In this document: positions 5,753 to 15,116 of the stretch, one piece after another
How positions within the stretch are numbered: the stretch's first letter is position 1
Layout: each line of letters opens with the position of its first letter
Source: Sphingomonas faeni
GTDB lineage: Bacteria; Pseudomonadota; Alphaproteobacteria; Sphingomonadales; Sphingomonadaceae
Direction: 5' to 3'
DNA: 53,099 nt
NCBI RefSeq assembly: GCF_023195535.1
Contig: NZ_JALPNF010000014.1
Span: 1-53,099, forward strand
Position numbers and translations under genes: made by a program
Notes under the pieces: generated by a model
What the model was told of the DNA's origin: nothing
Databases searched by the model: none
The model's input: the letters and a program-made list of their open reading frames with translations, nothing else

Positions 5753-7458
5753 AAGACGACAAGCAGAATTTCGTGCTGTTCGCGGTGATCGCGGCGCTGA
5801 TCCTGTTCGGCTGGCCGCTGATCCAGGGCAAGTTCTTCCCGACCGCGAATCCGCCGGTCACGAAGATCGAGGGCGGCAAGTCCAAGCCCGTGGCGAACCC
5901 CGCTGCCGATCCGGCCGCGGACGGTGCCGCCGCCGTCGGTGATCGCAACGCGGTGATCGCCAGCACCCCGCGCATCCGTATCGAGACGCCCCGCGTGTCC
6001 GGCTCGATCAACCTCAAGGGCGCACGGATCGACGATCTCGTGCTCAAGGGTTATGACGAGACGATCGCAAAGAACTCGCCGCCGATCCGTCTGCTCTCGC
6101 CGGCCGGTGCGCCGGACGCGTATTTCGCGAGCTTCGGCTGGCGCGCGCAGGGCCTGGCCCCGCCTGCCGCCGATGCCATCTGGACGTCGTCGGGCGCGAC
6201 CACGCTGACGCCGACCACGCCGGTCACGCTCGACGCGACCAACGCCACCGGCCAGCGGTTCCGCATCCAGATCGCGGTCGACCAGGATTACATGTTCACG
6301 GTCCGCCAGACCGTCCTGAACGCCGGCACCGCGCCCGTCCCCGTCGCTACCTACGGCCTCGTCAACCGTGTCGGCATCTCGAAGGATCCGTCGTCGATGA
6401 CGATCCATGTCGGGCCGATGTCGGTCGACAATGGCGGCGCGCATTACCGCCCCGACTACAAGGACATCGACGAGGCCACGCAGAAGTTCACGACGACCGG
6501 CGGCTGGCTCGGCTTCACCGACAAATACTGGCTGACCGCGCTCGTCCCCGATCAGGGCCAGGCGTTCGACGGCCAATTCCGCGCCGGCGCCAACAAGGCG
6601 TACCAGGCCGACTACGCGCTCCAGCCCAAGCAGGTCGCGCCCGGCCAGTCGATCACGCAGACGTCGCGCTTCTTCGCGGGCGCCAAGGAAGTCCGCCTGC
6701 TCGATCGCTACACCGATCAGGCCGGCGGCGTCGCAAAGCTGGATTATGCGATCGACTGGGGCTGGTTCCGCATCGTCGAGAAGCCGATCTTCTATTATCT
6801 CGACTGGCTGTTCCGCATGGTCGGCAACTTCGGCGTCGCGATCATCCTGCTGACCGTAACGATCCGCGGCCTGCTGTTCCCGATCGCGCAGCGCCAGTTC
6901 AAGTCGATGGCCGCGATGCGCGCCGTCCAGCCGAAGATGAAGCTGCTGCAGGAGAAGTATAAGGACGACAAGGTCCGCATGCAGCAGGAAGTGATGGCGC
7001 TCTACAAGGCGGAGAAGGTCAATCCCCTTGCGGGTTGCGCCCCGACGCTGCTCCAGATCCCGATCATGTACGCGCTGTACAAGGTGCTGATGCTGACGAT
7101 CGAAATGCGTCATCAGGAGTTTGTGCTCTGGATCAAGGATCTGTCCGCGCCCGATCCGCTGACACCGCTCAACCTGTTCGGCCTGCTGCCGTTCACGCCG
7201 CCGCACATGATCGCGATCGGTGTCGTGCCGATCATCCTGGGCATCAGCATGTACTTCCAGTTCAAGCTGAACCCGACGCCGATGGACGACACGCAGAAGC
7301 AGGTCTTCAAGCTTCTGCCATGGGTCCTGATGTTCGTGATGGCGCCGTTCGCAGTCGGTCTTCAGATCTACTGGATCACGTCGAACGTCCTGACGATCAT
7401 CCAGCAGAAGCTGCTCTACGCCCGCCATCCGGGCCTGAAAGTGCCGGTGACCAAGTGA
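5749..7458 (+). CDS. yidC: Membrane protein insertase YidC
   Basis: 569 residues from GTG 5749. An N-terminal membrane anchor (about residues 6-24, FVLFAVIAALILFGWPLIQ) precedes the long periplasmic P1 domain of Gram-negative YidC (about 60-340). The conserved 60KD_IMP insertase core has its transmembrane helices from about 350 to 560. The first core helix ends in TIRGLLFPIAQRQFKSMAAM, which carries the groove arginine. YidC inserts and folds inner-membrane proteins alone or with SecYEG. Stop TGA 7456-7458 overlaps the GTG start of engB. Length and domain order are normal for alphaproteobacteria. Confidence 0.97.
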   Translation: MKDDKQNFVLFAVIAALILFGWPLIQGKFFPTANPPVTKIEGGKSKPVANPAADPAADGAAAVGDRNAVIASTPRIRIETPRVSGSINLKGARIDDLVLKGYDETIAKNSPPIRLLSPAGAPDAYFASFGWRAQGLAPPAADAIWTSSGATTLTPTTPVTLDATNATGQRFRIQIAVDQDYMFTVRQTVLNAGTAPVPVATYGLVNRVGISKDPSSMTIHVGPMSVDNGGAHYRPDYKDIDEATQKFTTTGGWLGFTDKYWLTALVPDQGQAFDGQFRAGANKAYQADYALQPKQVAPGQSITQTSRFFAGAKEVRLLDRYTDQAGGVAKLDYAIDWGWFRIVEKPIFYYLDWLFRMVGNFGVAIILLTVTIRGLLFPIAQRQFKSMAAMRAVQPKMKLLQEKYKDDKVRMQQEVMALYKAEKVNPLAGCAPTLLQIPIMYALYKVLMLTIEMRHQEFVLWIKDLSAPDPLTPLNLFGLLPFTPPHMIAIGVVPIILGISMYFQFKLNPTPMDDTQKQVFKLLPWVLMFVMAPFAVGLQIYWITSNVLTIIQQKLLYARHPGLKVPVTK

Positions 7459-8135
7459 ACGACGTTCCTAACTTAGGTCCTGATCTCGAGCAGACGGACG
7501 CGCCGTTCACCCCCGAGATGCTGGAACATGCGCGAAAGCTGTTCGCGGGGCATGTCGGCTTCCTGAAGTCCGCGCCGACGCTTGAGTTCCTGCCCGATGC
7601 GTCGGTGCCGGAAGTGGCGTTCGCGGGCCGCTCGAACGTCGGCAAGTCGTCGCTGTTGAACGCGCTCACCGGGCGCAACTCGATGGCACGCACGTCGAAC
7701 ACGCCGGGCCGCACGCAGGAGCTGAACTTCTTCGACGTCGGCGCGCCGCTTGCGTTCCGCCTCGTCGACATGCCTGGCTACGGGTTCGCCAAGGCGCCCA
7801 AGGACGTCGTCAAGAAATGGCGCTTCCTGATCAACGACTTCCTGCGCGGCCGTGACGTGTTGAAGCGGGCGCTCGTGCTGATCGATTCGCGCCACGGCAT
7901 CAAGGACGTCGACCGCGAGATCCTCGAGATGCTCGACAAGGCTGCGGTCAGCTATCGCATGGTCCTGACCAAGGCGGACAAGATCAAGGCGTCCGAACTG
8001 GTCGAGGTGACCGAGCGCACCGCGATCGAGGCGCGCAAGCGTCCCGCCGCGCATCCGGACATCCTCGTCACGTCGAGCGAATACGGCATGGGTATCCCCG
8101 AACTCCGCGCGGCGGTGGTCGAAGCGGTCAGTTGA
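7455..8135 (+). CDS. engB: Ribosome biogenesis GTP-binding protein EngB/YsxC
   Basis: 226 residues from GTG 7455, overlapping the yidC stop. GTPase motifs in order: G1 GRSNVGKS, G2-region TSNTPGRTQELNFF, G3 DMPGYG, G4 TKAD, and a G5-like TSS near the end. EngB is an essential TRAFAC GTPase needed for assembly of the 50S subunit. A frame open further upstream is out of phase with yidC and not real. Placement directly after yidC is the usual alphaproteobacterial arrangement. Confidence 0.96.
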   Translation: MNDVPNLGPDLEQTDAPFTPEMLEHARKLFAGHVGFLKSAPTLEFLPDASVPEVAFAGRSNVGKSSLLNALTGRNSMARTSNTPGRTQELNFFDVGAPLAFRLVDMPGYGFAKAPKDVVKKWRFLINDFLRGRDVLKRALVLIDSRHGIKDVDREILEMLDKAAVSYRMVLTKADKIKASELVEVTERTAIEARKRPAAHPDILVTSSEYGMGIPELRAAVVEAVS

Positions 8136-8218
8136 TCGAGCAGCGTCGGGCCGGGCTTTCTTTTCCGACTGACAATTCGCTCTGAAATCCGTAGCTTCCT
8201 GCCAAAGGGGATAGCGTG

Positions 8219-9703
8219 ATGCGGATGCGGTTCGGGGCGATGCTTGCCATGACGGCGATACTGTCGGGCTGCGGGGGTAGCGACAGCGGGTCGATATCGA
8301 CGGGCGGCAGTTCGTCGGTGACGCCCACGCCCACCGCCTCGACCGGCACGGGATGCACGCTGCGCGAGCGCCAGGATTGGGCGGCGGCACAGCTCCGCGA
8401 ATGGTATCTGTTCCCGGAAACGCTGCCGGCGAGCCTTGACCCTGCGCCGTACACGACGGTCGACGCCTACATCGATGCGCTGACCGCAACCGCGCGGGCG
8501 CAGCGCAAGGATCGGTTCTTCACCTATCTGACGTCGATCCGGGAAGAGGATGCCTATTATGATTCGGGCGCCAGCGCCGGGTTCGGCATTCGCCTAGCTC
8601 TGGACCAGACCGGGCAAAGGCTGTTCTCCGCGGAGTCGTTCGAAAATACGCCTGCCCTCGCCGCCGGCATCGATCGCGGCACCGAGATCCTGGCGATCGG
8701 CACGACCGCGGCGAACCTGCGGACGGTGTCGGCGATCATCGCGTCGGACGGCACCGCTGGGCTCAACACCGCGCTGGGTCCCAACACCGCCGGCACGTCG
8801 CGCGTCCTTCGCATCGCCGACTCCGCCGGCACGCGCGACGTGACCGTCACCAAGACCGACTTCACGTTGTTGCCCGTGTCGACGCGCTATGGCGCCAAGG
8901 TCATCGACGATGGCGGACGGCAGGTCGGCTACCTCAACCTCCGCACGTTCATCACCACCGCCGAGCCCGCATTGAAGGCCGCGTTCGCCGATTTCCGCGC
9001 GAAGGGCATCACCAACGTGATCGTCGACCTGCGCTATAATGGTGGCGGCCTGATCGCTACGGCGGAATATCTGGGCGACCTGCTCGGCGGCGGTCGGTCG
9101 ACGGCGGAGGTATTCGATTACGTCACGTTCCGGACCGAAAAGGCCTCGAACAACACCACGCGCCTGTTCAAGCCACAGGCCGAATCGATCGCCCCGACCA
9201 AGATCGCCTTTATCGGTACTGGCGGTACCGCGTCGGCGAGCGAGATCGTCATCAACGCCTTCACGCCGTATCTGCGCACCAATTCCGCGCTGATCGGCAC
9301 CAACACCTTCGGCAAGCCGGTTGGCCAGATACCACTCGACCGGGCGGCCTGCGACGACCGCCTCCGCGTGGTGGCGCTGGCCACGCAGAATGCGGCGCGC
9401 AACGGCAATTACTATGACGGCCTGGTGACCACCGTAGAGGCGACATGCCGGGCGAACGACGATATCGCCTATCAGTTGGGCGATCCGCTCGAATCGTCGA
9501 CCCGTCAGGCACTCGACTTCCTTGCCGGGCGCAGTTGCACGCCGATTACGGCCAGTTCGAGCGCAAGCACGAGCGCGAATGCGGGTGCCGATCGACAGTC
9601 CATGCAGACGCGGGCGACGCTGGAGGCGCCCGACACGGGGCATGCGTTGCTGATGCCCGATCATCCCGATACGCCCCAACGCGAGGTGCCGGGGCTGTTC
9701 TGA
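8219..9703 (+). CDS. S41-family peptidase, lipoprotein
   Basis: 494 residues from ATG 8219, with AAGGGG at 8205-8210 as ribosome-binding site (GTG 8216 is one codon earlier). A signal peptide ends in the lipobox LSGC, followed by a Gly/Ser/Thr-rich linker. A PDZ-like segment lies near residues 120-175. The C-terminal-processing-peptidase (S41) core follows, with DLRYNGGG, the catalytic serine region GGTASASE (Ser about 339) and a lysine in NTFGKPVGQ (about 366), giving the Ser-Lys dyad. It probably cleaves periplasmic or secreted proteins while anchored to the outer membrane. The substrate is unknown. It stands between engB and a glutathione S-transferase gene and shows no operon partner. Confidence 0.85.
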   Translation: MRMRFGAMLAMTAILSGCGGSDSGSISTGGSSSVTPTPTASTGTGCTLRERQDWAAAQLREWYLFPETLPASLDPAPYTTVDAYIDALTATARAQRKDRFFTYLTSIREEDAYYDSGASAGFGIRLALDQTGQRLFSAESFENTPALAAGIDRGTEILAIGTTAANLRTVSAIIASDGTAGLNTALGPNTAGTSRVLRIADSAGTRDVTVTKTDFTLLPVSTRYGAKVIDDGGRQVGYLNLRTFITTAEPALKAAFADFRAKGITNVIVDLRYNGGGLIATAEYLGDLLGGGRSTAEVFDYVTFRTEKASNNTTRLFKPQAESIAPTKIAFIGTGGTASASEIVINAFTPYLRTNSALIGTNTFGKPVGQIPLDRAACDDRLRVVALATQNAARNGNYYDGLVTTVEATCRANDDIAYQLGDPLESSTRQALDFLAGRSCTPITASSSASTSANAGADRQSMQTRATLEAPDTGHALLMPDHPDTPQREVPGLF

Positions 9704-9803
9704 TCGATCCCGTGGCGACAGGGGAGACGGACACGAGGGATATGGGCGTAAGCGATACGCGGAACGATTGCCTCTTTCCGTCCCCTCCCCTAGCACCGCG
9801 CGC

Positions 9804-10475
9804 ATGAAACTGATCATCGGCAACAAGGCCTATTCCTCTTGGTCGCTGCGCGGCTGGCTCGCGTGCAAGCAGTCCGGGCTGCCGTTCGAGGAGGTGGTCG
9901 TGCCGATGTACGACGCCGATTGGGAAAAGCGCCGCTCAGGGAACGAATTCGCGCCGTCGTCGGGCAAGGTGCCGATCCTGTGGGACGGCGACGCGGTCGT
10001 GTGGGACAGCCTCGCGATCGTCGACTATCTCGCCGACAAGGTCGGGCGCGAGCGCTTCTGGCCCGAGGACAATGCCGCACGGGCGATGGCGCGGTCGATG
10101 GCGGCGGAGATGCATTCGAGCTTTGCCGCGCTGCGTCGCAAGCACAGCATGAACGTCCGCCAGGTGTTTCCGGCGCGCACCCCCGACGACGACGTGCTGG
10201 CCGAGTTGCAGCGGATCATGGAGATCTGGGCACAGGCGCGCGCACGCTTCGGCGGCGGCGGCGACTTCCTGTTCGGCCAGTTCGGCGCGGCGGACATCAT
10301 GTTCGCGCCGGTCGTTACCCGGATCGTCACCTACCAGTTGCGGATCGCGCGCTTTGCCGCCGGCTATATGCAGGCGATGTTCGAGCATCCCTTCATGCAG
10401 GACTGGATCGCGGCGGCGCAGGAAGAAGAATGGGTGCTCGAGCAATATGAGCAGCCCACGCCCGCAACCGCATGA
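9804..10475 (+). CDS. Glutathione S-transferase family protein
   Basis: 223 residues from ATG 9804. The N-terminal thioredoxin-like domain contains NKAYSSWSLRGWLACK (glutathione-site serine region), GKVPILWDGD with the cis-Pro, and DSLAIVDYLAD. The helical C-terminal domain spans about 90-210. The SSWS variant places it with YfcF-like or zeta/beta-like bacterial GSTs. The substrate cannot be told from sequence. Its stop overlaps the dapE start (ATGA at 10472-10475), so it is coupled to dapE, though no functional link is obvious. Confidence 0.88.
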   Translation: MKLIIGNKAYSSWSLRGWLACKQSGLPFEEVVVPMYDADWEKRRSGNEFAPSSGKVPILWDGDAVVWDSLAIVDYLADKVGRERFWPEDNAARAMARSMAAEMHSSFAALRRKHSMNVRQVFPARTPDDDVLAELQRIMEIWAQARARFGGGGDFLFGQFGAADIMFAPVVTRIVTYQLRIARFAAGYMQAMFEHPFMQDWIAAAQEEEWVLEQYEQPTPATA

Positions 10476-11587
10476 TCGACCCGGTCGCGCTGACGCAGGC
10501 GTTGCTGCGCGCGGATAGCGTCACGCCGGCGCGCGGCGAGGTATTCGCTGTGCTGGAGGCGGCGCTGGTGCCGCTCGGCTTCTTGGTCGACCGGTTCGTT
10601 GTCGGTGAAGCGCCGGACGGTCCGGTGGAGAATATGCTCGCCACGCGCGGGACCGGGCCGCGGCATCTGGCGTTCGCCGGCCATGTCGACGTCGTGCCAC
10701 CGGGCGAAGGCTGGACCGGTTCGCCCTGGTCCGGCGAAGTCCGCGGCGGGCTGCTGTACGGACGCGGCGCGGTCGACATGAAGGGCGCGGTTGCCGCGTT
10801 CGTGGCTGCCGCCAGCCGCAGCGATGCCGGCACGCTGTCGCTGATCATCACCGGCGACGAGGAGGGTCCGGCGACCTACGGCACCGTCGCATTGATGGAG
10901 CGGATGGCCGCGCGCGGGATCGTGCCCGACCTGTGCCTGGTCGGCGAACCCACGTCGACCGCGCGGCTCGGCGACATGGTCAAGATCGGGCGGCGCGGCT
11001 CGGTGAACATCTGGATCGACGTGCCCGGGCGTCAGGGTCACGTCGCCTACCCACACCTCGCCGACAACCCGATCCCGCGGCTGATCGCGATCTTGGCCGA
11101 GGTTGAGGGCGTCGTGCTCGACACCGGCACCGACTGGTTCCAGCCGTCGAACATCGAGGTCACCGACATCACGGTCGGCAACCCCGCGCACAACGTCATC
11201 CCGGCCAAGGCGTCGGCACGGCTCAGCATCCGGTTCAACGATCGGCATCGCGGGGCCGACCTGATCGAGCGCATTCGCACGATTGCCGAACGCCATGCGC
11301 CGGGTGCGGTAGTGACGGGCAAGGTCTCGGGCGAAGCGTTCCTGACCGAGCCGGGTGCGTTTTCCGCTTTGCTGTCAGACGCGATCATCGCATCGACGGG
11401 CATCACGCCGGAGTTGTCGACCACCGGCGGCACCTCCGACGCGCGCTTCCTCTCGAAGCTGTGCCCGGTGGTCGAGTTCGGCCTGATCAACGCGACGATG
11501 CACAAGGTCGACGAAGCAGTCGCGGTCGAGGACCTGCTGGCGCTGACGGATATCTATGCCGGCGTGATCGACCGCGCGCTGCGATAA
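10472..11587 (+). CDS. dapE: Succinyl-diaminopimelate desuccinylase
   Basis: 371 residues. An M20 metallopeptidase with the expected metal and catalytic signatures: HVDVVPPG (His about 71), GRGAVDMKG, the general-base pair in TGDEEG (about 138-143), GEPTS, and the C-terminal ATMHKVDE histidine. The dimerisation lid domain sits in between (about 180-290, with RRGSVNIWID and NVIPAKASARLSIRFND). DapE removes succinate from N-succinyl-LL-diaminopimelate in the lysine and meso-DAP pathway, needed for peptidoglycan. Length and motifs are complete. Confidence 0.95.
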   Translation: MIDPVALTQALLRADSVTPARGEVFAVLEAALVPLGFLVDRFVVGEAPDGPVENMLATRGTGPRHLAFAGHVDVVPPGEGWTGSPWSGEVRGGLLYGRGAVDMKGAVAAFVAAASRSDAGTLSLIITGDEEGPATYGTVALMERMAARGIVPDLCLVGEPTSTARLGDMVKIGRRGSVNIWIDVPGRQGHVAYPHLADNPIPRLIAILAEVEGVVLDTGTDWFQPSNIEVTDITVGNPAHNVIPAKASARLSIRFNDRHRGADLIERIRTIAERHAPGAVVTGKVSGEAFLTEPGAFSALLSDAIIASTGITPELSTTGGTSDARFLSKLCPVVEFGLINATMHKVDEAVAVEDLLALTDIYAGVIDRALR

Positions 11588-11676
11588 ATAAGCGACGCAG
11601 GCCCCTGTCGCCTACCGTTCCCGGCATCGCCGCAAATACTGGCATCACCGCGAATACCATCATTCCTACCAATATC

Positions 11677-11758
11677 GTCACCCCAGCGAAAGCTGGGGTA
11701 TCCCCATTTGGCGGGTGATATGGGAACGGTGAAATATCCCAGCTTTCGCTGGAATGAC
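11677..11758. repeat. REP-like palindromic repeat pair, family C
   Basis: The unit CCCCAGCGAAAGCTGGGG near 11680-11698 recurs inverted at 11738-11757 (CCCAGCTTTCGCTGG). It sits between the convergent dapE and Smr genes. The same family appears at 17769-17852. Confidence 0.75.
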
Positions 11759-11786
11759 GGTATTGGAGAGGTCGAGAAACCTCCGT

Positions 11787-12422
11787 CTATTCGGCCCCCC
11801 GCCCGCGGCGCAGGACGATATACAGCGCCCCCTGCCCGCCATGCCGCGGATGCGCGCCGCGTACGGCCGCGATCGAATCCGCATGACGCGACCCTGCGAG
11901 CCAGTCCGCCACCGCCGACCGGATCGCCCCGCGCGCATGCGGGCGCTCGCTCTCCGGGCGCGGCGGCTTGCCCGTCACCAGCAACAGAACACGGTCCCCC
12001 CGCGCGATCGCCCGCCCCAGACCGACATCGAGCATCGCATGCGCCGACGCCAGCGTATGCCCGTGCAGGTCGATCGAACTGTCGGGACTGACCACGCCGC
12101 GCGTCAGCCTCTTGTCCCAGCCACCATCCAGCGTATTCGCGGTGATCGGCTTGGCGGCCGGCCGCGGCGGTGCCACCGGTTTTGTACCCGGGCGGCTGGC
12201 GAACGGCGTGACCACGATACGAACGATCGGCTTCACCCGGCCCAGCGGTGCCGGTGGCGGCGGCACGACCTTGCCATTGGGCCCGATCACCGGCTTCGGC
12301 GGAGGCGGCAGCGGCGGTGCGCGCTCAGGAATGCGAACCGCGACCGCACGCATCGGCCGGACGCTCGCCATGACGCGCGCCCAAAGCTGCGCTTCGTCAG
12401 GGTTGAGGGGTCGGCCCGCCAT
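11787..12422 (-). CDS. Smr/MutS2-type domain protein
   Basis: 211 residues from ATG 12422, which has GGGGCG upstream; ATG 12446 is possible too. Residues about 60-95 are rich in proline and look like a flexible linker. The C-terminal Smr domain (about 125-211) has the SIDLHGHTLASAHAML motif and the HPRHGGQGALYIVLRR ending typical of stand-alone Smr proteins (LDLHG and GxGxLR-like parts). Smr domains bind branched nucleic acid or cleave RNA/DNA; the function of the small proteobacterial forms is poorly known. The start region overlaps the 3' end of mltA by 26 bases, so the two are translationally linked. Confidence 0.85.
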   Translation of the reverse strand: MAGRPLNPDEAQLWARVMASVRPMRAVAVRIPERAPPLPPPPKPVIGPNGKVVPPPPAPLGRVKPIVRIVVTPFASRPGTKPVAPPRPAAKPITANTLDGGWDKRLTRGVVSPDSSIDLHGHTLASAHAMLDVGLGRAIARGDRVLLLVTGKPPRPESERPHARGAIRSAVADWLAGSRHADSIAAVRGAHPRHGGQGALYIVLRRGRGAE

Positions 12423-13761
12423 ATTGCGCCCCATTCGCTTGGCCATTGAGACGCTGCACCGTACCGATCGGCAGAAGCAGGAACGCGGTGCCACGTCCCG
12501 CCATCCCGCCCGCGGTCGACTCCGCCGCCGGCCCGGCGCCCCAGAACGTATCGAAGCGATTGCTGCCCTTGATCGCGCCGCCGGTGTCCTGTGCGACCCA
12601 CAAGCCACTCGCATCCTGCCGGTCGAGCGACAGGAACACGGGTGCTCCCAACGGCACGAACTTGACGTCTGCCGCCGCACTCACCTGACCGGTGACCGGC
12701 AGGCCGAGTGCTCCCAAGGGTGCCCCCTCCAGTTCGCGGAAGAACACGAAGCTCTTGTTCTCGCGCATGATCGCCTGCCCCTCGGCCGGGTGGGCGTGGA
12801 GCCAGGCGACGATCCCCTGCATCGAGGTCTGCCCCGGTTGCAGCAACCCGCGCGATTTCATCAGCGCCCCGATGCCGGTATAATCGCGACCGTTCTGCGT
12901 CGCATAGCCGATCCGCAGGATCTCGCCATCGGGCAGCCGGAGCCGCCCCGAACCCTGGATCTGCAGGAAGAACAATTCGACCGGATCGCGCGCCCAGGCG
13001 AGGATCGGCGCGCGCCCCGAAAGCGCACCCTGCTCGATCGCGGTACGGTCGTAATAGGGCACGAGATTGCTGCGATCGACGCGACCGCGGATCTTCTTGC
13101 CCTTCAAGCTGGTCGAGAACGCACCGAGATCGACGTCGATCAGGTCGTTCGGCCGCCCGTAGATCGGCGCGTAGCCATCGCGACGCTCGAGCGAACCAGC
13201 GATCTCAGGCTCGTAATAGCCCGTTGCGAACGCCTTGCCGTCACCGACCTGCACTGCCTCGAACCACTGCGTGAAAAAGGTCCGCGCACCGCCGCGAGGA
13301 ACCGAGGCCGCCGCCGCACAGGCCGGCTGCCAATCGCTGCCACGCGTTAGCCCCGACGTATCGGTGCGGCGCATCAGCGAAGGACAACTCGTGACGAACG
13401 CCGACAGCGCCGACTGCGCCTGCGTCTCGTCGATCGGCAGGCTGGCGATCGGCGGACCGGCGATCACGCCGGCAGCAACCGCATTGGTCGGGGCAGTCGG
13501 CGACACGACGGGGATCGGCAACATCGGCACAGCGCCGACGATCCGCGCCGGCATCTGGATGCCACGGATGTTGGGCGAAGCACCCGTATCGCGCGAAGGA
13601 TGCACACGCACCGGCTCGCGCGAAGGTTCGCGGTCGGCGGTACCGCCCCGATCGACCGGTGCGGGACCCGAACGCGGCGGCTCGACGCTACCGACGCACG
13701 CGCTCAACAGCAGCGAGAGACCAAGTCCGCCGAGCCCCGCCCCCCTGAAGCGCACAGTCAC
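12397..13761 (-). CDS. mltA: Membrane-bound lytic murein transglycosylase A (MltA family)
   Basis: 454 residues. The signal peptide ends in the lipobox LLSAC (Cys 22), so it is a lipoprotein. A low-complexity, Pro/Arg-rich linker of about 80 residues follows. The MltA domain has FFTQWFEAVQV, GYYEPEIAGS and the RAPILAWARDPVELFFLQIQGSGRL stretch. The 3D domain near the end carries VAQDTGGAIKG and NRFDTFWGAG; its aspartates are the catalytic acids. The enzyme cleaves the MurNAc-GlcNAc bond of peptidoglycan with formation of anhydromuropeptides. The start overlaps the stop of the Tim44-like gene (13758-13761). Confidence 0.92.
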   Translation of the reverse strand: MTVRFRGAGLGGLGLSLLLSACVGSVEPPRSGPAPVDRGGTADREPSREPVRVHPSRDTGASPNIRGIQMPARIVGAVPMLPIPVVSPTAPTNAVAAGVIAGPPIASLPIDETQAQSALSAFVTSCPSLMRRTDTSGLTRGSDWQPACAAAASVPRGGARTFFTQWFEAVQVGDGKAFATGYYEPEIAGSLERRDGYAPIYGRPNDLIDVDLGAFSTSLKGKKIRGRVDRSNLVPYYDRTAIEQGALSGRAPILAWARDPVELFFLQIQGSGRLRLPDGEILRIGYATQNGRDYTGIGALMKSRGLLQPGQTSMQGIVAWLHAHPAEGQAIMRENKSFVFFRELEGAPLGALGLPVTGQVSAAADVKFVPLGAPVFLSLDRQDASGLWVAQDTGGAIKGSNRFDTFWGAGPAAESTAGGMAGRGTAFLLLPIGTVQRLNGQANGAQYGGPTPQP

Positions 13762-14429
13762 GCCTCGTCGGTGTCGGCGAGCTTCCAGTTCGGATCGCTA
13801 CTCTTCAGCGTCCGTGCGAACGTCCAGACGTCGTGCGTCTCGACCGCGTCGGTCAGCGACCCGGCCAGGACATTGCCCTCGCCGTCGCGCGTGACGGCCG
13901 CGATGTCGGCATCGAACCGCACCGTGATCCGCGCATCGCGACCCGACACGCTCGCATCGGAGATCACTGCGCGCTCGATCGAGACGAGGCGGTTGTCGAG
14001 CACTTCGCCGGCCGCGACCCGCGCTGCGATCGCCTCGGCGAACGCCGCCCGGACGTCATCTTCGGCGAGATAGCCCAGTTGTTCCTCGTCGCCCTTCCAG
14101 AACGCCTCGAGCACCATGCGGTACGCCGCCTGTGCGCCTTCGAGGAACTGGTTGACGTCGAACCCGGATTCGGCGGCGACGATCGAGCGCAGGCCCGCTT
14201 CGGCGCGCGGCTCGATGTTGCGGCTGGCGACCTCGCGGGGTTCGGGCGTCGCATCCACCGTTCGCGGAACGGCGGCGAGCGCAGGACGGTCCTCGGCCGC
14301 GCGCGGCAAAGGCTGTTCATGCCCCGTCCGCTTGCCGAGCACGCTATACAGTCGCATCGCCAAAAAGCCTGCAACCATCGCGAGAAGAACTACGTAAAAC
14401 AACCGTGCCTCCGATCTTCGGGCTAACAT
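13758..14429 (-). CDS. Tim44-like domain protein
   Basis: 223 residues from ATG 14429. One N-terminal membrane helix (LFYVVLLAMVAGFLAMRLYSVLG) is followed by a variable linker. The Tim44-like/NTF2-fold domain covers about residues 85-220 (FLEGAQAAYRMVLEAFWKGDEEQLGYLAEDDVRAAF ... VWTFARTLKSSDPNWKLADTDEA). In alphaproteobacteria this protein (TimA-like) is an inner-membrane relative of the mitochondrial import component Tim44. The bacterial role is unclear, probably envelope or protein quality control. It heads the operon Tim44-mltA-Smr and is divergent from secB, with about 140 bases of shared upstream DNA. Confidence 0.88.
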   Translation of the reverse strand: MLARRSEARLFYVVLLAMVAGFLAMRLYSVLGKRTGHEQPLPRAAEDRPALAAVPRTVDATPEPREVASRNIEPRAEAGLRSIVAAESGFDVNQFLEGAQAAYRMVLEAFWKGDEEQLGYLAEDDVRAAFAEAIAARVAAGEVLDNRLVSIERAVISDASVSGRDARITVRFDADIAAVTRDGEGNVLAGSLTDAVETHDVWTFARTLKSSDPNWKLADTDEA

Positions 14430-14569
14430 AGGCCAAAGCTGCGCTTATTCAAACCCGGGCCCGTTGAAACGCCCGGTCGGCACTGCTACTCGCAGCCCCC
14501 TGACCGACATGAACGCGCAAGCGTGCCGCTTCGGTCCCTATTTCACGCTTCTTCGCAAGGACACGACGA

Positions 14570-15091
14570 ATGGATGATCAGGACAATGGCGTGACCACGC
14601 CCGACCAGATTGGCGACCAGCTCGTGAACGGCGAGGACACGATTCCCGCCGCCGGCCTGATCTCGCAATACGTCAAGGATCTGTCGTTCGAGAACCCGAA
14701 CGCGCCCGCCGTCTACCAGAACCAGACCCCGCCGGCCATCGACGTGCAGTTCAACATCGGCGCGGCGCAGGTCGGCGACGAAGTGCACGAAGTCGTGCTG
14801 AAGATCGACGTCCGTGCCGAGACCGATGGGCAGGTCGCGTTCATCGTCGACCTCTCGTACGCAGGGCTCTTCGGGCTGCGCAACATCCCGGCCGAGCATG
14901 TCCAGCCGTTCCTGCTGGGTGAAGCACCGCGCCTGCTGTTCCCGTTCGCGCGCCGCGTGCTGTCGGATGCGGTGCGTGACGGTGGCTTCCCGCCGCTGCT
15001 GCTTGAGCCGATCGATTTCGGCCAGCTGTACCTGACCCAGTCGGAGCAGCAGGGCATCCAGCCGAACGTCGGCGATTTCGGCCAGGCCTGA
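14570..15091 (+). CDS. secB: Protein-export chaperone SecB
   Basis: 173 residues from ATG 14570. The SecB fold is recognisable from ISQYVKDLSFENPNAP through the beta-rich core (PPAIDVQFNIGAAQVGDEVHEVVLKIDVRAE) and the FVDLSYAGLFGL-like strand. The PRLLFPFARRVLSDAVRDGGFPPLLLEPIDF region forms the tetramer surface and SecA contact. SecB keeps preproteins unfolded and delivers them to SecA. The C-terminal tail lacks an obvious zinc-binding motif, as in other alphaproteobacteria. Divergent transcription from the Tim44-like gene is a familiar arrangement in this group. Confidence 0.95.
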   Translation: MDDQDNGVTTPDQIGDQLVNGEDTIPAAGLISQYVKDLSFENPNAPAVYQNQTPPAIDVQFNIGAAQVGDEVHEVVLKIDVRAETDGQVAFIVDLSYAGLFGLRNIPAEHVQPFLLGEAPRLLFPFARRVLSDAVRDGGFPPLLLEPIDFGQLYLTQSEQQGIQPNVGDFGQA

Positions 15092-15116
15092 TCGACCGGA
15101 GGCGGGGCGCGCGTAG

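Noticed and set aside
5617..7428. 603-codon open frame antisense to yidC
   Set aside because: Arg/Asp/Leu-rich composition typical of a GC-rich shadow frame; fully covered by the well-conserved yidC.
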